Below, piece by piece: positions 17,634-25,155 of a stretch of 36,658 nucleotides of DNA; the stretch's first letter is position 1, and every line of letters begins with the position of its first letter. The stretch covers positions 1 to 36,658 of the forward strand of contig NZ_NIBS01000025.1 in NCBI RefSeq assembly GCF_002632465.1. The letters are read 5' to 3'. A program made the translations under genes and the position numbers. The stretch is from Xenorhabdus budapestensis (GTDB taxonomy: Bacteria; Pseudomonadota; Gammaproteobacteria; Enterobacterales; Enterobacteriaceae). The notes below the pieces were generated by a model. It searched no databases, was not told the DNA's origin, and was given only the letters and a program-made list of their open reading frames with translations.

Positions 17634-19070
17634 TTACCTGCGCTCACGATTTGGCATTTCCAGCTGATAAAAACGCGCATCCGTGCTGTCCGGCACCTGT
17701 TTTTGCGGATGCATGTTGATGCGCTGGGTGTCCCGCTCAATAATGGTCAGGATGGCATTACGGGACAGCGCCTGTTTCAGTTGCATTTCATTTTTTAACG
17801 CATTGATTTCCCGGTCCAGCGCGGCAATCCGGCGTTCCCCTTCGGCCAGCGCTTCTGACTGTGCCGCCGCATTGGGTTCAGACATGCCGGTAATCAGCAT
17901 CCGCCGCATCAGTAACGCCGTTTCCACGGTTTCCGCCATCGCCAGCTCACCCGCCAAACGTCCCGTCAGGGCAGCCCTGTCCGGGTCGCGCTGCAAAGCC
18001 TGAATGACACCTTTGGTTACCGCCAGACTGCCAGTTTTCAGTTTCGTCAGATTGGCCATCGTCGGTTTTTCCGTGCCGCTGACCAGCTTCACCAGCTGTT
18101 CCGTATTGGTTTTGGTGTGTGCTTCCAGCATCGGGGCAAAGCCCGTGCCCGAGACGGTGGTGCCCGGCTGGTGTTTTTCTCCGCCGCTGGTGCAGTCTGC
18201 CGCCTGGGTGCAGGTCCGGATGGCCCGGTCGCCCAGTACACTGACCACCGCCTCAGCCGCTTCTTGCGCATTACTGAATTTACGGCAGGCACTGCCTTCA
18301 CACTTCAGGCTACTGACCGACGACTGACTCAGTACCGGCAGCTGATTCATCATATTAAAGCCGGCACTGGCTAAATCCCGGGTCGGGCGAATCGCATTCT
18401 GGCCCTTACCGCCCTGCCGTTGCCCGCCAATCCATGAATGCCCGCTGGCGCCCGTCACTTTACTGCCGGCGTTATTCACACGTACCGCATCACCATCGCC
18501 ACTGTTAACCAGCATTTTGTATTCCTGTAAAGTAGCCGACTGCGTCCATTTGGTGTTCTGCGCAAAGTCCATCATTTTATTGGCCATCGCCCGGCAATTG
18601 AACTGGGCTTTATCGAACGCCACATTGGCCTGCAACACGCCATTAGTCAGCATGTCATACAGCCCCGGATTGGCCCGCTGGATAATCATCGCCGGCAGGC
18701 TGGCCACGGCACCGGTGGCCCCCTGAATCACATCACCCATCAGATTCTTAAATCCGGCCGTGATACCGTTCAACTGATTGCTGACAGTGGCTTTCAGGTC
18801 AAAATTGCCGCACATTAAATCCGAACTCCAGCCCAGCTCCAACCCGCCAAGGGTGGCAGAGCCACTGCGACTGGCGGGTTCAGAAATCACCGAACCGCCT
18901 CCCAGGGTATAGAACAGCGTATCGGACACCGCCCCGCTGGCCTCTGCCCCATAACCCAGTGCGCTTCGGTTCACCTGTGGTAATGTCAAAGACAACCCCG
19001 TGGCGTTGGCCTGCGCAGAAGCGATGACCAGTCCACCGGCGATCAGCCATAACGTGTTTATTTTCGTCAT
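17634..19070 (-). CDS. Integrating conjugative element protein, PFL_4711 family (TIGR03755-like)
   Basis: A 478-aa exported protein of GI-type ICE conjugation systems, resembling TraH of F-type systems in role. I start it at 19070 (MTKINTLWLIAGG) because AAGGGA lies at proper distance and a clean signal peptide follows (cleavage near QANA/TG); an in-frame start at 19133 would put about 21 unrelated residues before the signal peptide. Family features are the DLMCGNFDLKATVSNQLNG segment, a FNCRAMANKMMDFAQ segment, conserved cysteines in the middle (LKCEGSACR, RTCTQAADC) and a C-terminal coiled-coil-like stretch (EGERRIAALDREINALKNEM). It is exported to the periplasm and presumed part of the mating-pair complex. 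It overlaps the end region of the next gene upstream only if the longer start is used. Confidence 0.85.
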   Translation of the reverse strand: MTKINTLWLIAGGLVIASAQANATGLSLTLPQVNRSALGYGAEASGAVSDTLFYTLGGGSVISEPASRSGSATLGGLELGWSSDLMCGNFDLKATVSNQLNGITAGFKNLMGDVIQGATGAVASLPAMIIQRANPGLYDMLTNGVLQANVAFDKAQFNCRAMANKMMDFAQNTKWTQSATLQEYKMLVNSGDGDAVRVNNAGSKVTGASGHSWIGGQRQGGKGQNAIRPTRDLASAGFNMMNQLPVLSQSSVSSLKCEGSACRKFSNAQEAAEAVVSVLGDRAIRTCTQAADCTSGGEKHQPGTTVSGTGFAPMLEAHTKTNTEQLVKLVSGTEKPTMANLTKLKTGSLAVTKGVIQALQRDPDRAALTGRLAGELAMAETVETALLMRRMLITGMSEPNAAAQSEALAEGERRIAALDREINALKNEMQLKQALSRNAILTIIERDTQRINMHPQKQVPDSTDARFYQLEMPNRERR

Positions 19071-19084
19071 TATGTATCCCTTGT

Positions 19085-20053
19085 TCAGATATCCGTGCTG
19101 CTGAGAAAACGCTGTCCACGCCGTTGGCAACAACTATAAGGCTGCCACAGGGCATACGCTTGATTGCCGTCAATAGCAGCAGTGTGTTCCCCGTCAGGAA
19201 ACACCGCGCAGTTTGAGCTTAGCTGCGGTGATAGCCGCTGCCATTGGTGATTTTGAGTGCCGGTATTTTCTGTCACCGGTTCGGGTGGCCAATAACCGTC
19301 GGCGCGCTGACCTTTTAATGCCTGATAAACATGCGGCTGACCGGCGCGGGTGATAATATCCGCGACCCGCTGTGCGACCACGGCAGATGCCTTGTCATCA
19401 TCGGTCTGATTGACAAAGCCTGAGCGCGGATAAATATGGCCCCACATAGTGCCGGCCATCTGGCGGCCCAGCTCCCGCTGACCGGGTATCAGGGCTTCCG
19501 GATAAAACGATTCCGGCAAACCAGAGCGCCACGCTACCGAATCCAGCGTGCTGAGAAAATAAGGTACCAGGGGTGTAGCTGCACTACGACACGAATAGCC
19601 GGGAATTTGCCCGCCTGTCAGGTTGGTCGCCGGATGCCCGATAGCATCGGCATAGCTGAAACGCAGGCTGGTACGGCGCTGGCCTGCAATCTGGCTATTG
19701 TGGTGACCGCCGCCGGCAGTCAGATGAGATAACGCCCCAGTGACGGCATTTTCCAGTCCGCCGGAGAGCCGACTGACCTGCGCCATTTCTATCCATGGAT
19801 TGCCACCGGGGGCTTGATACGTGGATACCACCACTTCGGGAAGATAATGGGTCACCTTAACCGAGGTTTTCACCGTACAGCCATGCAAACCACAGAGCAG
19901 CCAGTAACAGATGCCACTGACCCGCCATTGAATACAGGACGGTGAAAGACTACTGGTGACAATCTGGGCGGTGTTGATTGAGGCCTGTGTCACCGGAGTA
20001 AATGCCGCTATCAGGGTGATGAGTGCAGGAAAAGTCACACGTTGAAGACTCAT
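19085..20053 (-). CDS. Integrating conjugative element protein, PFL_4710 family (TIGR03756-like, TraU-like)
   Basis: A 322-aa exported protein with signal peptide (LITLIAAFTPVTQA). A Cys-rich, Trp-containing segment follows at once (CIQWRVSGICYWLLCGLHGC), the signature by which I place it in the TraU-like PFL_4710 family. Further paired cysteines near the C-terminus (NCAVFPDG, YSCCQRRG) suggest a disulfide-rich periplasmic protein of the mating apparatus. The start overlaps the upstream stop (ATGA), and the PFL_4711-like gene begins 14 nt after its stop. Confidence 0.85.
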   Translation of the reverse strand: MSLQRVTFPALITLIAAFTPVTQASINTAQIVTSSLSPSCIQWRVSGICYWLLCGLHGCTVKTSVKVTHYLPEVVVSTYQAPGGNPWIEMAQVSRLSGGLENAVTGALSHLTAGGGHHNSQIAGQRRTSLRFSYADAIGHPATNLTGGQIPGYSCRSAATPLVPYFLSTLDSVAWRSGLPESFYPEALIPGQRELGRQMAGTMWGHIYPRSGFVNQTDDDKASAVVAQRVADIITRAGQPHVYQALKGQRADGYWPPEPVTENTGTQNHQWQRLSPQLSSNCAVFPDGEHTAAIDGNQAYALWQPYSCCQRRGQRFLSSTDI

Positions 20054-20451
20054 GGTTGATATTGCTCCCTGAGTGCGCGGGCTTTTGCCACATCCGCCGT
20101 GCCATACACGACGTCCCGGTCATCAAATACCACGGCAGGGTACTTACGTACACCCAGTTGCCAGGCATCAACAACGGCACGGTAAGCCTTGATAAATTGG
20201 TGCTCCTGCTGATGCCATTGGGGAGATTGCAGCATAGCTTGTGCCTGTCTCGCCGCTTGCTGCGGATCGGCAGAAAGGTGAGAAAAGATTTTCTGCTGCT
20301 GTTGCTCAGCCGCATCCAGCCAGACAATTTGTGTATCCGGGGAAAGGTTGACGGGGACGTGTTGGCTGTCAGTGTAAATCACCGTTTTGGCATAACTCGC
20401 TGATGCGGTCATCCATCCCAGACAGAATAATAATGTACAGCGCTTTCTCAT
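20050..20451 (-). CDS. Integrating conjugative element protein, PFL_4709 family (TIGR03757-like)
   Basis: A 133-aa periplasmic protein. I choose the start at 20451 (MRKRCTLLFCLGW), preceded by AGTGGGA, over an in-frame ATG at 20475 that has no ribosome binding site and would spoil the signal peptide. Cleavage is likely after SASYA. The mature part begins with KTVIYTDSQHVPV and ends with GVRKYPAVVFDDRDVVYG, typical of this ICE family, which looks like a one-domain thioredoxin-fold relative without an active CXXC. It is the first gene of the overlapping ICE block. In related ICEs it would be transcribed from the conjugative ATPase gene; here about 14 kb of cargo intervenes. Confidence 0.85.
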   Translation of the reverse strand: MRKRCTLLFCLGWMTASASYAKTVIYTDSQHVPVNLSPDTQIVWLDAAEQQQQKIFSHLSADPQQAARQAQAMLQSPQWHQQEHQFIKAYRAVVDAWQLGVRKYPAVVFDDRDVVYGTADVAKARALREQYQP

Positions 20452-20461
20452 TCCCACTTTC

Positions 20462-20481
20462 CCGTCTCTGAACACAGACGG
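20462..20481 (-). promoter_or_regulatory. Hairpin just upstream of the PFL_4709-like start
   Basis: CCGTCT (20462-20467) and AGACGG (20476-20481) form a 6-bp stem with an 8-nt loop, 10 nt upstream of the start codon on the minus strand. No T tract follows. It could shape translation or be chance. Confidence 0.3.
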
Positions 20482-20519
20482 TAAGCGTGCGGAAAAAATC
20501 CGGATAAGTCAGCAAACAA

Positions 20520-20546
20520 TTCTTTTTTGCCTGTGACAAAAAAGAA
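20520..20546. repeat. 10-bp perfect inverted repeat at the ICE/cargo boundary
   Basis: TTCTTTTTTG (20520-20529) and CAAAAAAGAA (20537-20546) are perfect inverted repeats around a 7-nt loop, in the AT-rich region between the divergent ICE block and the T6SS cassette. The A/T runs are inside the stem, so it is not a standard terminator. It may be a protein-binding palindrome or an end of the inserted cargo. Confidence 0.4.
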
Positions 20547-20717
20547 CCGACACAGTCCATCACACTCCTCCCTGTTATAAAAAAGAATAATATTAACTTT
20601 TTTTAATAAAAAAATCTGTGTGGTAAGCAACCTTTCCTTTTAACACATTCATTTAATATAAACTTTCTCAAAAAAATGCCGATCAATTATTCACCGTAAC
20701 ATGAGAGATAACAATCA

Positions 20718-22490
20718 ATGAAAAACAACAAGGAATCGCTATACCTGCAAGAGTTAGCTTACTTGCGTGAAAAAGCAAAGTTGATGGCAGCGGAGTGTCC
20801 GCATCTGGAATCTTTTCTGAGTACCTCTCATGATCCGGATATTGAACGCCTGTTTGAAGGTTTTTCATTATTAACCTCAAATCTACGCAGCACCATTGAA
20901 GACAGTTTTCCGCAAATAACCCATGACATGCTCAGACGCATCTGGCCACATACCTTACGCCCTGTGCCACCGACGACGATCATTCAGTTCACACCCCATC
21001 AGGGCGTCCATCAGGGCGCCGTAGATATCCCTCCGGGCGCCCCGATAACCACGGCTGAGCAGGAAAAAGCGCTACGGTTTCGCACCTGCCGCCCCTTGCA
21101 TATTGAACCGTTCATTGTCCTGAACAGACAGATCCAAAAAACACGGGAATACAGCGAGATAACGTTGACACTGTGCCAAACGGGGGCAGTGTCAGACCGT
21201 TGGCAGGTGGGACTGCTTCAATTTTTTCTTGGCACAGACCGTGAGCGGGCGGCTCAGCTGAGTCTGTGGCTGGAACAGTATCTTGATGAGATTTACCTGC
21301 GCACGCAAAACGAAGAAAAAAGGCTCAGATACAGCAAGTTGTACGGGTGTGATGCTCATGACCATCACAGTATACTGCCCACCAGCCATAACCATTTTGA
21401 CCATCTGCAACGGATGACGGAATACTACTGCCTGCCTCATGTTTTTGATTTTGTGACCTTTGATGCGCTGGATTACCGCGAGTTACCATTAAACCGCGAC
21501 GGTTCATTTGAGCTGATATTCAGGCTGGAAGGCGAGCTGCCGCTGGAGACATTAGGCGATGCGTTCCAGTTAGGCTGTGTCCCTGCCGTTCACCTGGAAA
21601 CGATGTCAAGCCAGCCGATCCTGCCTGAAGAAAATAACGCATATTATGCCATTCCGTTGTTAGAAACTGAGCGGTTATTCCAGTTACAGGGTATCCAAAC
21701 GGCCAGGCAACTCGGTGGAAAACAGTCTCACGGTAAAACCCTTCATTTCCAGCCTGTGGCGCAGTTCCACGAGAAAAATGACTGGCTGCGTGATGAAGGG
21801 CAACCCAATAACCTCTATTTCCAGCCCCGGCTCTCCATCGATCTGCTTGGGCGTATTCAGAATCGGATACATTTTTTGGGTACGGATGGAAAAGACGCTA
21901 CCCGCCTGCCGCCACAACCAGTCTGTGCGCATTTCATCGGCTACCATACGCAGGCAATGACATTGACGCCAGGCGATATTACCGAATCCCAGGAATCCGT
22001 CCCTGCTCATCTGCGTGCCCGCAATATCACGCCTGTCTCACCGGATTTTCCCCCGATGGTGATGGGAAAATCAGACTGGTCACTGATTGGTGTGCTCAAC
22101 ACCACGCCGTTTTTGCTTTTCAATCCGGTATCACTGAAAGATTTTCTGCGTTTGTATGATTGTTATGCCGAACATGATCGCGCGCTCAGCCGCCGGATGC
22201 AGCAGCATATTGACGGTATTGTCGATATGGAAACCCTGCCGGGCAGCCGTCTTGACTTCAGCAAACGAGGTCAGGGACGCCTCATTAATGGCAACACCCT
22301 GCATTTACACCTTGATCCAGCGTGTTATGAAAATGACGGCATGATGTATCAGTTCTGTCAGGTTATCGACCAGCTGTTGGCGTGCTTTGTCGTGCGGGAT
22401 AATTTCATTTTGTTAGAAATTTATCGGCAGGGTGAGCAGGCAGCGTTATGGACATTCCCGCAGCGGGTCGGTCTGCGCAGTGAAATGTAA
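20718..22490 (+). CDS. tssF: Type VI secretion baseplate subunit TssF (ImpG/VasA)
   Basis: A 590-aa cytoplasmic protein with the standard TssF start (YLQELAYLREKAKLMAAECP, then DPDIERLFEGFSLLTSNL) and the DSFPQITHDMLRRIWPHTLRP segment near residue 70-90. Together with TssE, TssG and TssK, TssF builds the wedges of the T6SS baseplate around VgrG. Length is close to the family norm and the frame is intact. No tssG, tssE, tssK, sheath or membrane-complex gene lies in the window, so it is an orphan copy, placed directly before vgrG (37-nt gap). A GAGAGATA stretch precedes the ATG. The family call is firm; whether it serves a T6SS machine encoded elsewhere is inference. Confidence 0.93.
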   Translation: MKNNKESLYLQELAYLREKAKLMAAECPHLESFLSTSHDPDIERLFEGFSLLTSNLRSTIEDSFPQITHDMLRRIWPHTLRPVPPTTIIQFTPHQGVHQGAVDIPPGAPITTAEQEKALRFRTCRPLHIEPFIVLNRQIQKTREYSEITLTLCQTGAVSDRWQVGLLQFFLGTDRERAAQLSLWLEQYLDEIYLRTQNEEKRLRYSKLYGCDAHDHHSILPTSHNHFDHLQRMTEYYCLPHVFDFVTFDALDYRELPLNRDGSFELIFRLEGELPLETLGDAFQLGCVPAVHLETMSSQPILPEENNAYYAIPLLETERLFQLQGIQTARQLGGKQSHGKTLHFQPVAQFHEKNDWLRDEGQPNNLYFQPRLSIDLLGRIQNRIHFLGTDGKDATRLPPQPVCAHFIGYHTQAMTLTPGDITESQESVPAHLRARNITPVSPDFPPMVMGKSDWSLIGVLNTTPFLLFNPVSLKDFLRLYDCYAEHDRALSRRMQQHIDGIVDMETLPGSRLDFSKRGQGRLINGNTLHLHLDPACYENDGMMYQFCQVIDQLLACFVVRDNFILLEIYRQGEQAALWTFPQRVGLRSEM

Positions 22491-22527
22491 CAATATAAAA
22501 TAGAAACATAAAAATCAGGAGATAAGC

Positions 22528-24540
22528 ATGCTAAAAAGCGGATTACGTTTTGTTTGCCGGATAGGGGGATTACCTGAAAGTACATTTGCCGTGGCCGATT
22601 TTACCCTGCGGGAAGGGCTTTCCGAGCTGTTCACCCTGAACCTGACACTGGTTCAGTCTCTGCCCGACAATCCCTTTAAACCGAAGCCGGAAATCGATTT
22701 AACCGCGCTGCTGATGCAGGAAGCGGTACTGCAAATCTTCCACGGTGTGAGGGAGCAACGCAAAATCACCGGGATCATTTCCCATGCCGACTGGTGCGGC
22801 ACCGATGGCAACAAAAACCTGTATACCTTTACTGTGCGCCCGTCCCTCTGGCGGCTCACGCTCAATCAGGACAGCCGTATTTATCACCGGCAAAGTGTGC
22901 CGGATATCCTGAAGCTGTTGCTGAAAAAACATCATATTCGCGCTGATTCAAAACTGGAAGATGCCCATCAAAGCAGAGAGTATATCACCCAGAAACGGGA
23001 ATCCGATTATGCTTTTTTTTGCCGGTTAGCCGCTGAAGAGGGGATCAGCTTCTGGTTTGAGGATGAAACGCTGTTTTTCAGTGACAGTCACCTGCCAATG
23101 GCGGCAGACCTGACGCTCAGTTACAACGCCCAGCCAGAAACTGCACACGGGATCGATACGATTTATCAGGTTCGTCTGGGGGTGGGGATGATGCCCCAGC
23201 GCACCATCAACAAAGACTTCAACCCGGAACACCCGTTTTACGCGCTCTCCCATCTGGAAAGCAACCCCGAATATCAGGCGTTCGGTTCAACGACACCCTA
23301 TACCGTTTACGAAAGCTATGGCCGTTTTCAGAAGGATGCCGAAGCCAAACCGTTCGTTAAGTACCGCCACGAAGCCCTGAAAAACCAAATGCAGAGTGGC
23401 AACGGGCAAAGTAACTGCATCAAACTGATGCCGGGGCAAATTTTCAACATTGCTGCCCATCCCCATGCCCCGCTCAATACCTGCTGGCAGATTGTCGGGA
23501 TCAACCATCAGGGTCGCTGCCCGCAGGCACAGGGTGACAATGGCGGCGAGGGCACCACACTCAGCAATGGCTTCAGCTTTATCGACGGTTATGCTGATTA
23601 CCGCCCACCATTTCATTATAAGCCCTTGGCGGATGGGGATGAGAGTGCCACCGTGGTCGGGCCGGAAGTGGAAGAAATCTTTGTCAACAAAGACGGCGCG
23701 ATTAAAGTCCATTTTCACTGGAACCGCTACGACAAAGCCGATGACGGGGCGTCCTGCTGGGTGCGGGTGGCGCAGGGCTGGAATGGCAACGGTTTTGGCT
23801 TTATGGCCATTCCGCGCATTGGGCAGGAGGTCATTGTTTCTTACCTTAACGGCGATATTGACCGGCCGATAGTGATCGGCAGTGTCTATAACGCCGTCAA
23901 CCGCCCGCCGCTGGATTTACCCGCCGCGAAGACCTGCACCACGTTTAAAACCAAAACCCACAAAGGGGAAGGCTTCAACGAACTGCGCTTTGAGGATGCG
24001 AAAGGCAGTGAAGAAGTGTTTATTCATGCACAGAAGGACATAAAAGCGCAAATTCTCAATGATGAAATTCACAATGTTGGCCATAACCGGACACATCATA
24101 TTAAAAATGACGCCCATTTACGCATTGATAACGAGTACCGCGTACAGGCAGATAATGACATTTCTCTGTCAACCGGGCAAAAACTCCATATCAAGGCCGA
24201 GGATGCGCTGTTAACACAAAGTGGCAATGAAATTCATCTGAGTTCTGGTGCCAAAGTTGTGATTGATGCGGGTTCTGAACTGACTATTCAGGCCGCAGGA
24301 CATTTTCTAAAAATTGACGCAGGCGGGATCACCAGTAGCGCTGCTGTTAACTTTGGCAGTGGCGCACCGGGTAATGGCTCTGGCTGGGGCGGCAAGTTGC
24401 CGGATATGCTGGATAAACTGTTACCCATTAATGTGGCTCAAACTGAAAACATGGTCACCGCACCACCGGAAAAAATTTGTCTGTCCTGCCTGATGGCAGC
24501 GGCATCAACGGGTTCTGTTATGGTCATGAGGGGAGAATGA
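22528..24540 (+). CDS. vgrG: Type VI secretion spike protein VgrG (TssI)
   Basis: A 670-aa VgrG. Residues about 1-365 are the gp27-like part (FTLREGLSELFTLNLTLVQS; FFCRLAAEEGISFWFE). Residues about 368-457 are the gp5-type OB fold (KVHFHWNRYDKADD; SCWVRVAQGWNGNGFG; PRIGQEVIVSYLNGDIDRP). Residues about 480-600 form the beta-helix needle (QDNDISLSTGQKLHIKAED-like repeats). A short tail ends in a CxxC-like ICLSCLMAAAS. There is no C-terminal enzymatic extension, so toxins ride as separate cargo. AGGAGATAAGC gives a good ribosome binding site. The stop overlaps the DUF4123 start (ATGA), coupling the spike to its adaptor. Confidence 0.95.
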   Translation: MLKSGLRFVCRIGGLPESTFAVADFTLREGLSELFTLNLTLVQSLPDNPFKPKPEIDLTALLMQEAVLQIFHGVREQRKITGIISHADWCGTDGNKNLYTFTVRPSLWRLTLNQDSRIYHRQSVPDILKLLLKKHHIRADSKLEDAHQSREYITQKRESDYAFFCRLAAEEGISFWFEDETLFFSDSHLPMAADLTLSYNAQPETAHGIDTIYQVRLGVGMMPQRTINKDFNPEHPFYALSHLESNPEYQAFGSTTPYTVYESYGRFQKDAEAKPFVKYRHEALKNQMQSGNGQSNCIKLMPGQIFNIAAHPHAPLNTCWQIVGINHQGRCPQAQGDNGGEGTTLSNGFSFIDGYADYRPPFHYKPLADGDESATVVGPEVEEIFVNKDGAIKVHFHWNRYDKADDGASCWVRVAQGWNGNGFGFMAIPRIGQEVIVSYLNGDIDRPIVIGSVYNAVNRPPLDLPAAKTCTTFKTKTHKGEGFNELRFEDAKGSEEVFIHAQKDIKAQILNDEIHNVGHNRTHHIKNDAHLRIDNEYRVQADNDISLSTGQKLHIKAEDALLTQSGNEIHLSSGAKVVIDAGSELTIQAAGHFLKIDAGGITSSAAVNFGSGAPGNGSGWGGKLPDMLDKLLPINVAQTENMVTAPPEKICLSCLMAAASTGSVMVMRGE

Positions 24541-25037
24541 TGACGACAACATTAAAGGAGAAATGGGAAAAATACCGGGAAACCTGCCCGGAGATGAAAT
24601 TATATGCGTTGGTGGATGGTTTACAGTACGAGCGCTGCTTTGATGACGAATTGACTTATCTTGAGGGAACAAACAATCCACTGTTCCGGCAATTCCCGGA
24701 TGCGGAAATCGCCTTTGCCGGGCCGTGGTTGTTTGATATATATCACGCTCCAGAATGGGAAGAAAAATTCTTACGGCTGGAAAGCGCCGCACCGGCTGTT
24801 TCCTGGCTGTATTCAACACTGTCATTGGATAAACTGACCCGCCATCTTGAATCACAGTTAAATATCCGGTTAAAGACAGGAGAAACGGCATTATTACGTT
24901 TTTACGATCCCCGCGTTCTGCATCAAATTCCTCATATCTTTACGCCAGAACAGTTGACTAAATTCACTAAAAATATTGAAGAATGGGGGTATCAACTTGA
25001 TAACAACCACTATGTTGTAAAAGGAACACCATCATGA
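24537..25037 (+). CDS. DUF4123 T6SS effector adaptor/chaperone (Tap/TEC-like)
   Basis: A protein of about 166 aa with the DUF4123 pattern: LYALVDGLQYERCF at the start, FAGPWLFDIY, then SAAPAVSWLYSTLSLDKLTRHLESQL and LLRFYDPRVLHQI, which is the family's hallmark 'RFYDPRV'. DUF4123 proteins load a specific effector on its VgrG and are not themselves exported. I start it at 24537 (ATGA overlap with vgrG); an adjacent ATG at 24540 is equally possible and better spaced from GAGGGG. Neighbours on both sides overlap. Its presence implies that the protein encoded just downstream is the loaded effector. Confidence 0.9.
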   Translation: MMTTTLKEKWEKYRETCPEMKLYALVDGLQYERCFDDELTYLEGTNNPLFRQFPDAEIAFAGPWLFDIYHAPEWEEKFLRLESAAPAVSWLYSTLSLDKLTRHLESQLNIRLKTGETALLRFYDPRVLHQIPHIFTPEQLTKFTKNIEEWGYQLDNNHYVVKGTPS

Positions 25038-25150
25038 TCACACTGAATCAGGCGCAGATGAATAAGTTAATTGATTTACTGAATGCCATTGAACGGAATA
25101 TTAACGTCACCACGGCTTACCTCGTTACAGTCGAGTACCAAGGAAAATAA
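25034..25150 (+). CDS. 38-aa ORF coupled to the DUF4123 gene, unknown function
   Basis: A short frame starts at an ATG that overlaps the DUF4123 stop (ATGA) and runs 38 codons to a TAA, 5 nt before the effector start. The product (MITLNQAQMNKLIDLLNAIE, then a short beta-prone tail ending EYQGK) is predicted as one amphipathic helix and a tail. AAGGAAC precedes the ATG. Placement and coupling suggest it is translated. I recognise no family. It could be a small co-chaperone, or a leader that couples translation into the effector gene. Confidence 0.5.
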   Translation: MITLNQAQMNKLIDLLNAIERNINVTTAYLVTVEYQGK

Positions 25151-25155
25151 TCGCT

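Noticed and set aside
20448-20630. 60- to 64-codon frames on the minus strand upstream of the PFL_4709-like gene
   Set aside because: They cross the AT-rich intergenic hairpins, have no convincing starts and low-complexity Phe/Lys-rich products.
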